Assembly (NCBI GenBank): GCA_964482535.1
Contig: CAYZXU010000014.1
Span: 1 to 34,107 of the forward strand
DNA length: 34,107 nucleotides
Origin: CAYZXU01 sp964482535
GTDB lineage: Bacteria > Desulfobacterota > Desulfobacteria > Desulfobacterales > BuS5
Direction: 5' to 3'
In this document: piece by piece, positions 31,582 to 34,107 of the stretch
Layout of the letters: the number at the start of each line of letters is the position of its first letter
Numbering within the stretch: position 1 is the first letter of the stretch
Made by a program: the position numbers and the translations under genes
The notes under the pieces: model-generated
The model's input: the letters and a program-made list of their open reading frames with translations, nothing else
Databases searched by the model: none
Told to the model about the DNA's origin: nothing

Positions 31582-32244
31582 TCACATGCATACTGAGGGG
31601 GCAGTATGCAGAATATGCAAAAAAGAATCTCTGCTGATCTCCCTTGCGCCAAGACTTTTTAAATGATCCGTTGTTACCTGGCAGTCTATCATATTAAATG
31701 ACAGGCTTTTAAGATAATCTGCAAGAAAAACAAAGGCCACTTTTGAAGCATTGCTCATATATGTGAACATTGATTCACCAAAAAAACATCTTCCCATGTA
31801 AACACCGTACAAACCGCCGACAAGTTTTCCCTGATGCCATGCTTCCACAGAATGTGCATACCCTGATTCATAAAGACTGCAATAAGCATTAATCATATCT
31901 TTTCCAAGCCAGGTGCCTTCATTGCAGCTTGTCCGAACATCAGCGCATGCATTTATAACGTCATAAAACGCTTTATCAAAAGTAATCTGAAAAACTTTTT
32001 TCTTTATTATTTTTTTTAAAGATTTTGAAACCCTGATTTCATCAGGAAATAAAACAAGGCGTGGATCAGGGGACCACCACATAAGAGGTTCCCCCTCTGA
32101 AAACCAGGGAAATATTCCCATACTATAGGCGAGAAGAAGACGGTGCTGACTTAAATCTCCTCCAATGGCAAGAATTCCATCTTCATTAGCAAGGTTTGGA
32201 GAAGGAAAGGATATTTTTTTTCGTGATAATAAAAAAACAGACAT
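31582..32244 (-). CDS. aat: Leucyl/phenylalanyl-tRNA--protein transferase
   Basis: Adds Leu or Phe to N-terminal Arg/Lys of proteins, marking them for ClpAP through the N-end rule. 220 residues. FPSPNLANEDGILAIGGDLS, AYSMGIFPWF, WWSPDPRLVL, TWLGKDMINAY, GYAHSVEAW, LVGGLYGVYMGRCFFGESMF and DCQV-TDHL are successive conserved segments. The start at 32244 gives the usual short leader before the FPSP motif. It lies 36 bases after the VWA-like gene on the same strand, and their promoter is probably shared. No clear terminator follows its stop. Confidence 0.95.
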   Translation of the reverse strand: MSVFLLSRKKISFPSPNLANEDGILAIGGDLSQHRLLLAYSMGIFPWFSEGEPLMWWSPDPRLVLFPDEIRVSKSLKKIIKKKVFQITFDKAFYDVINACADVRTSCNEGTWLGKDMINAYCSLYESGYAHSVEAWHQGKLVGGLYGVYMGRCFFGESMFTYMSNASKVAFVFLADYLKSLSFNMIDCQVTTDHLKSLGAREISRDSFLHILHTAPSVCM

Positions 32245-32280
32245 AAACTAAAACCCTTGAGACCTTTACAAAACGGCAGG

Positions 32281-33171
32281 TCACCCCCTAACCCCTGAAA
32301 CCATTGAAGAAACTATATTTGAGACCCTTGACCAGACAATCTCAAACTTTGTTTCAGGCATTGTATTTTTTAAGTGTGTTTTGAAAAAAATCTTCCTTTT
32401 CCCTGAATCATCGGGGATTTTATAAAAAACCACTCTGACCTTTCCTTTTTTTCCCATATCTTCCATTTTTTTTATAAACATTTTTTGTTTATTAATTAAT
32501 TTTTCTTTACTTTTAGAGACATCATATTCCCCGGGAACATAAGGGGAAGCATAAAAAAATATAATCCGGCCTTTTTTATCCCTGCCAAACTCTGTTATGA
32601 CCTCTTCCGGAAACGAATATTGCTTTTTACAACCATAGTCGTCATTCACAAGGTCTGAAAATATTATAACCCTGCCTCCCCTGCTTTCAGGCAAAATATT
32701 TTCAAGGAAGCAGTAAAACGGAGTAGTTAAGGGCATCCCGGGATCTATAGTTTTATTTGAAATTGATATATTTTTGATCCTGCTTCCGACACGAATCTCA
32801 AAAGACCCGGGGTTTTGAGGAGAACCCTTTGAAATTATATCATCTATCCCATGACTGCCGCATCCCGGCGTACCAAATATTGAAACATTATAGGAAAGTA
32901 TTGAATCCCCCACAAGTTTTCTTAATCTAAAAATCAAAGCATCCTTAACATCTTCAAGAACATCCCTCTTAATAGTTCCTGAAACATCAATTCCAATGGA
33001 AAAAAAATCAGCCCTGGCCTGCCTGACCTGTTTTAATTCAACGGCAAACATGGAGTTGGTAAAAAAAAGATATATCATAAGCGCAGCAAAAACCAGAAAC
33101 AGCCAGCAAGAAATTTTAAACATACTTCCTAAAAAAGTCTTACGCTTTATAAAACGCCTTTGATATTTCAT
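32281..33171 (-). CDS. Membrane-anchored VWA-like protein of unknown function
   Basis: 296 residues using the ATG at 33171; a TTG nine bases upstream is the alternative. A basic N-terminus is followed by one membrane segment (about 18-38), leaving the rest outside the cytoplasm. The globular part looks like a von Willebrand factor A fold: first strand FFSIGIDVSGTIKRD with a metal-site-like D-x-S-x-T (Asp62, Ser64, Thr66), then VIIFSDLVND with Asp173 at the position of the second metal-site loop, then an IIFFYASPYV strand. I do not recognise a specific family. No conserved partner such as a MoxR ATPase is nearby. The metal-site reading is by eye. Confidence 0.65.
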   Translation of the reverse strand: MKYQRRFIKRKTFLGSMFKISCWLFLVFAALMIYLFFTNSMFAVELKQVRQARADFFSIGIDVSGTIKRDVLEDVKDALIFRLRKLVGDSILSYNVSIFGTPGCGSHGIDDIISKGSPQNPGSFEIRVGSRIKNISISNKTIDPGMPLTTPFYCFLENILPESRGGRVIIFSDLVNDDYGCKKQYSFPEEVITEFGRDKKGRIIFFYASPYVPGEYDVSKSKEKLINKQKMFIKKMEDMGKKGKVRVVFYKIPDDSGKRKIFFKTHLKNTMPETKFEIVWSRVSNIVSSMVSGVRG

Positions 33172-33286
33172 TATCCGCAATCCATGGTTTTCTAATTAAA
33201 CAGCTCGGTTCAAAGTATTCCATTGACAGTTTATGAATAATGTATTTAATATTTTTTATCAAACAATTTAAAAAAGGAGAATTAAT

Positions 33287-33523
33287 ATGCCTCTATTCGA
33301 CTATATTTGTGAAAACTGCGGAAAAACCAGTGAGCTTCTTGTCACTGGTTCTGATACTGATTTAAAGTGCAGATTTTGCAACAGCTCAAACATTAAAAAA
33401 ATGCTCTCAGCCCCTTCATCACTATCAGGCTCTGTGAGAAACAGTTTCCCTGGTCCGGGCGATACGGCATGCTGTGGTTCATCTCCATCACTTGCACCAG
33501 ACTGCTCCGGTCCTGGAAGCTGA
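33287..33523 (+). CDS. FmdB-family zinc-ribbon protein
   Basis: A 78-residue protein. MPLFDYICENCG is the family start, and the two knuckles Cys8-x2-Cys11 and Cys28-x2-Cys31 form a zinc ribbon; KKMLSAPSS follows as usual. AAAAAGGAG lies before the ATG. The tail is Gly/Ser/Pro-rich and carries three more cysteines (TACCG and DCSG). Relatives are annotated as putative regulatory proteins from the formamidase cluster, but most have no known role. It is convergent with the thioesterase gene and divergent from the VWA-like gene. Confidence 0.88.
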   Translation: MPLFDYICENCGKTSELLVTGSDTDLKCRFCNSSNIKKMLSAPSSLSGSVRNSFPGPGDTACCGSSPSLAPDCSGPGS

Positions 33524-33534
33524 TGCGGAAAAAC

Positions 33535-33555
33535 ATAGCACAAGGTATGTGCTAT
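33535..33555 (-). terminator. Hairpin terminator of the thioesterase gene
   Basis: Perfect 8-base-pair stem ATAGCACA/TGTGCTAT with a 5-base loop, followed on the minus strand by GTTTTT. It touches the thioesterase stop codon and lies 12 bases after the FmdB-type stop, so it separates the two convergent genes. Confidence 0.7.
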
Positions 33556-34028
33556 CATGCGTCAAGAAGGTAGGAACCCGTGCCGACAGCGATTCTCCTT
33601 CCTTCATCATCATTAAGTTCCATTCTTGCCACGGTTACCTTTGTTCCTGATTTAAGTATGCTTCCCGTTGCGATAAATTTTTTGCCTGTGCCGGGCCGTA
33701 AATAATCAATGCGCATGTCTATGGTTCCAAATTTCGATAAATTAGCCAGGGGCACTTTATCTATCATTCCGTTTTCATCCTGCGCGCGGAATGTTAAATG
33801 GGTTATGGTCATAACACCGCCGGCAACATCGAGAAATGAAGCTATTACTCCTCCATGTAAGGCACCGGTTAAATAATTCCCAACCAAATTATCTTTTTTT
33901 TCAAAGCTGATTTCAATATAATCACTGGTCAGTTTTTCTATTTTAACCCCGATAACCCTGTCAAAAGGCACCTGCTCACTGAACACAAGCTCAATCTCCT
34001 TTAGCGCTTTTTCTAAATCTACTGCCAT
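33555..34028 (-). CDS. Hotdog-fold thioesterase, YigI/PaaI-like
   Basis: A 157-residue acyl-CoA thioesterase. It follows the E. coli YigI layout closely: VPFDRVIGVKIEKL, VGNYLTGALHGGVIASFLDVAGG (about 48-70), FGTIDMRIDYLRPG and a final V-A-R-M-E-L strand before GTGSYLL. The LHGGV-x4-D stretch is the hotdog catalytic region. YigI-type enzymes act on medium- to long-chain acyl-CoA, which fits a cell with an active fatty-acid ETF system, but the substrate here is unproven. AGAGGTG lies before the ATG. A heptanucleotide array begins 26 bases upstream of the start. Confidence 0.9.
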   Translation of the reverse strand: MAVDLEKALKEIELVFSEQVPFDRVIGVKIEKLTSDYIEISFEKKDNLVGNYLTGALHGGVIASFLDVAGGVMTITHLTFRAQDENGMIDKVPLANLSKFGTIDMRIDYLRPGTGKKFIATGSILKSGTKVTVARMELNDDEGRRIAVGTGSYLLDA

Positions 34029-34053
34029 TGTTACACCTCTGTTTGTTAAGGGC

Positions 34054-34095
34054 GGTTTACGGTTTACGGTTTACGGTTTACGGTTTACGGTTTAC
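34054..34095 (+). repeat. GGTTTAC heptanucleotide array
   Basis: Six perfect GGTTTAC units (34054-34095) followed by a decayed GGTTAAA. The lead-in TAAGGGC is the same as at the 29.2 kb array. The array is close to the right edge, so its full context is not visible. Confidence 0.95.
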
Positions 34096-34107
34096 GGTTA
34101 AAATACC

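Noticed and set aside
34054..34095. CRISPR array
   Set aside because: Seven-base direct repeats without spacers and no cas genes.

Overview
The window looks like a contig from a Gram-negative, anaerobic, sulfate-reducer-like or syntrophic member of the Desulfobacterota (Desulfobacterales-like). The clues are an etfB-etfA pair beside a membrane FeS/CCG-domain oxidoreductase of the ETF:menaquinone type, a NIL-domain ferredoxin, anaerobic cobalamin genes, an NtrY/NtrX-type pair, outer-membrane genes (lpxC, mlaA, mlaC) and a CFI-box surface-protein tail. The ten N bases at 24199-24208 indicate a scaffolded draft or metagenome assembly. No rRNA, tRNA, CRISPR array, transposase or phage gene was seen. 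No gene-free stretch exceeds 300 bases.

Layout. 1-10.4 kb (+): three very large secreted, repetitive, Thr/Ser/Asp-rich proteins. The first is cut by the window edge and is a chain of carboxypeptidase-regulatory-like repeats. The second and third are Ig-like modular proteins, the third with a CFI-box and membrane tail. 10.4-13.6 kb: cobalamin lower-ligand and nucleotide-loop genes, cobD and cobS on the minus strand, divergent from cobT on the plus strand. 13.7-17.7 kb (+): mlaA, mlaC and an RND/MMPL exporter, a compact lipid-trafficking operon. 17.9-24.1 kb (+): lpxC, a DUF4390 protein, an NtrY-like kinase, an NtrX-like sigma54 regulator, rsmD and coaD. 24.2-27.2 kb (-): a small helical protein, a NIL-ferredoxin, mnmA and mtaB, with 4-base overlaps among the last three. 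27.4-31.3 kb (-): ETF:quinone oxidoreductase, etfB and etfA, which would carry acyl-CoA dehydrogenase electrons into the quinone pool. 31.6-33.2 kb (-): aat and a membrane-anchored VWA-like protein. 33.3-34.1 kb: an FmdB-type zinc ribbon (+) convergent with a YigI-like thioesterase (-), then a heptanucleotide array.

The most unusual feature is a dispersed palindromic element of about 142 bases. Two copies are nearly identical (12348-12489 and 17713-17853) and a third is strongly diverged but of the same length (31337-31482). Each can fold end to end into one long imperfect hairpin, and base changes in the terminal arms are compensatory. In one consistent orientation each copy points at a downstream gene: cobS, lpxC and the ETF:quinone oxidoreductase. 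Before lpxC and the oxidoreductase it ends exactly 20 bases from the start codon. A second repeat family, a 7-base GGTTTAC-type array, occurs at 29199-29233 and 34054-34095.

Starts were moved from the longest reading frame where homology or a ribosome-binding site argued for it: 3373, 17874, 23661, 27235 (minus) and 33171 (minus). All assignments come from reading translated sequence and remembered family motifs; no database search was run.
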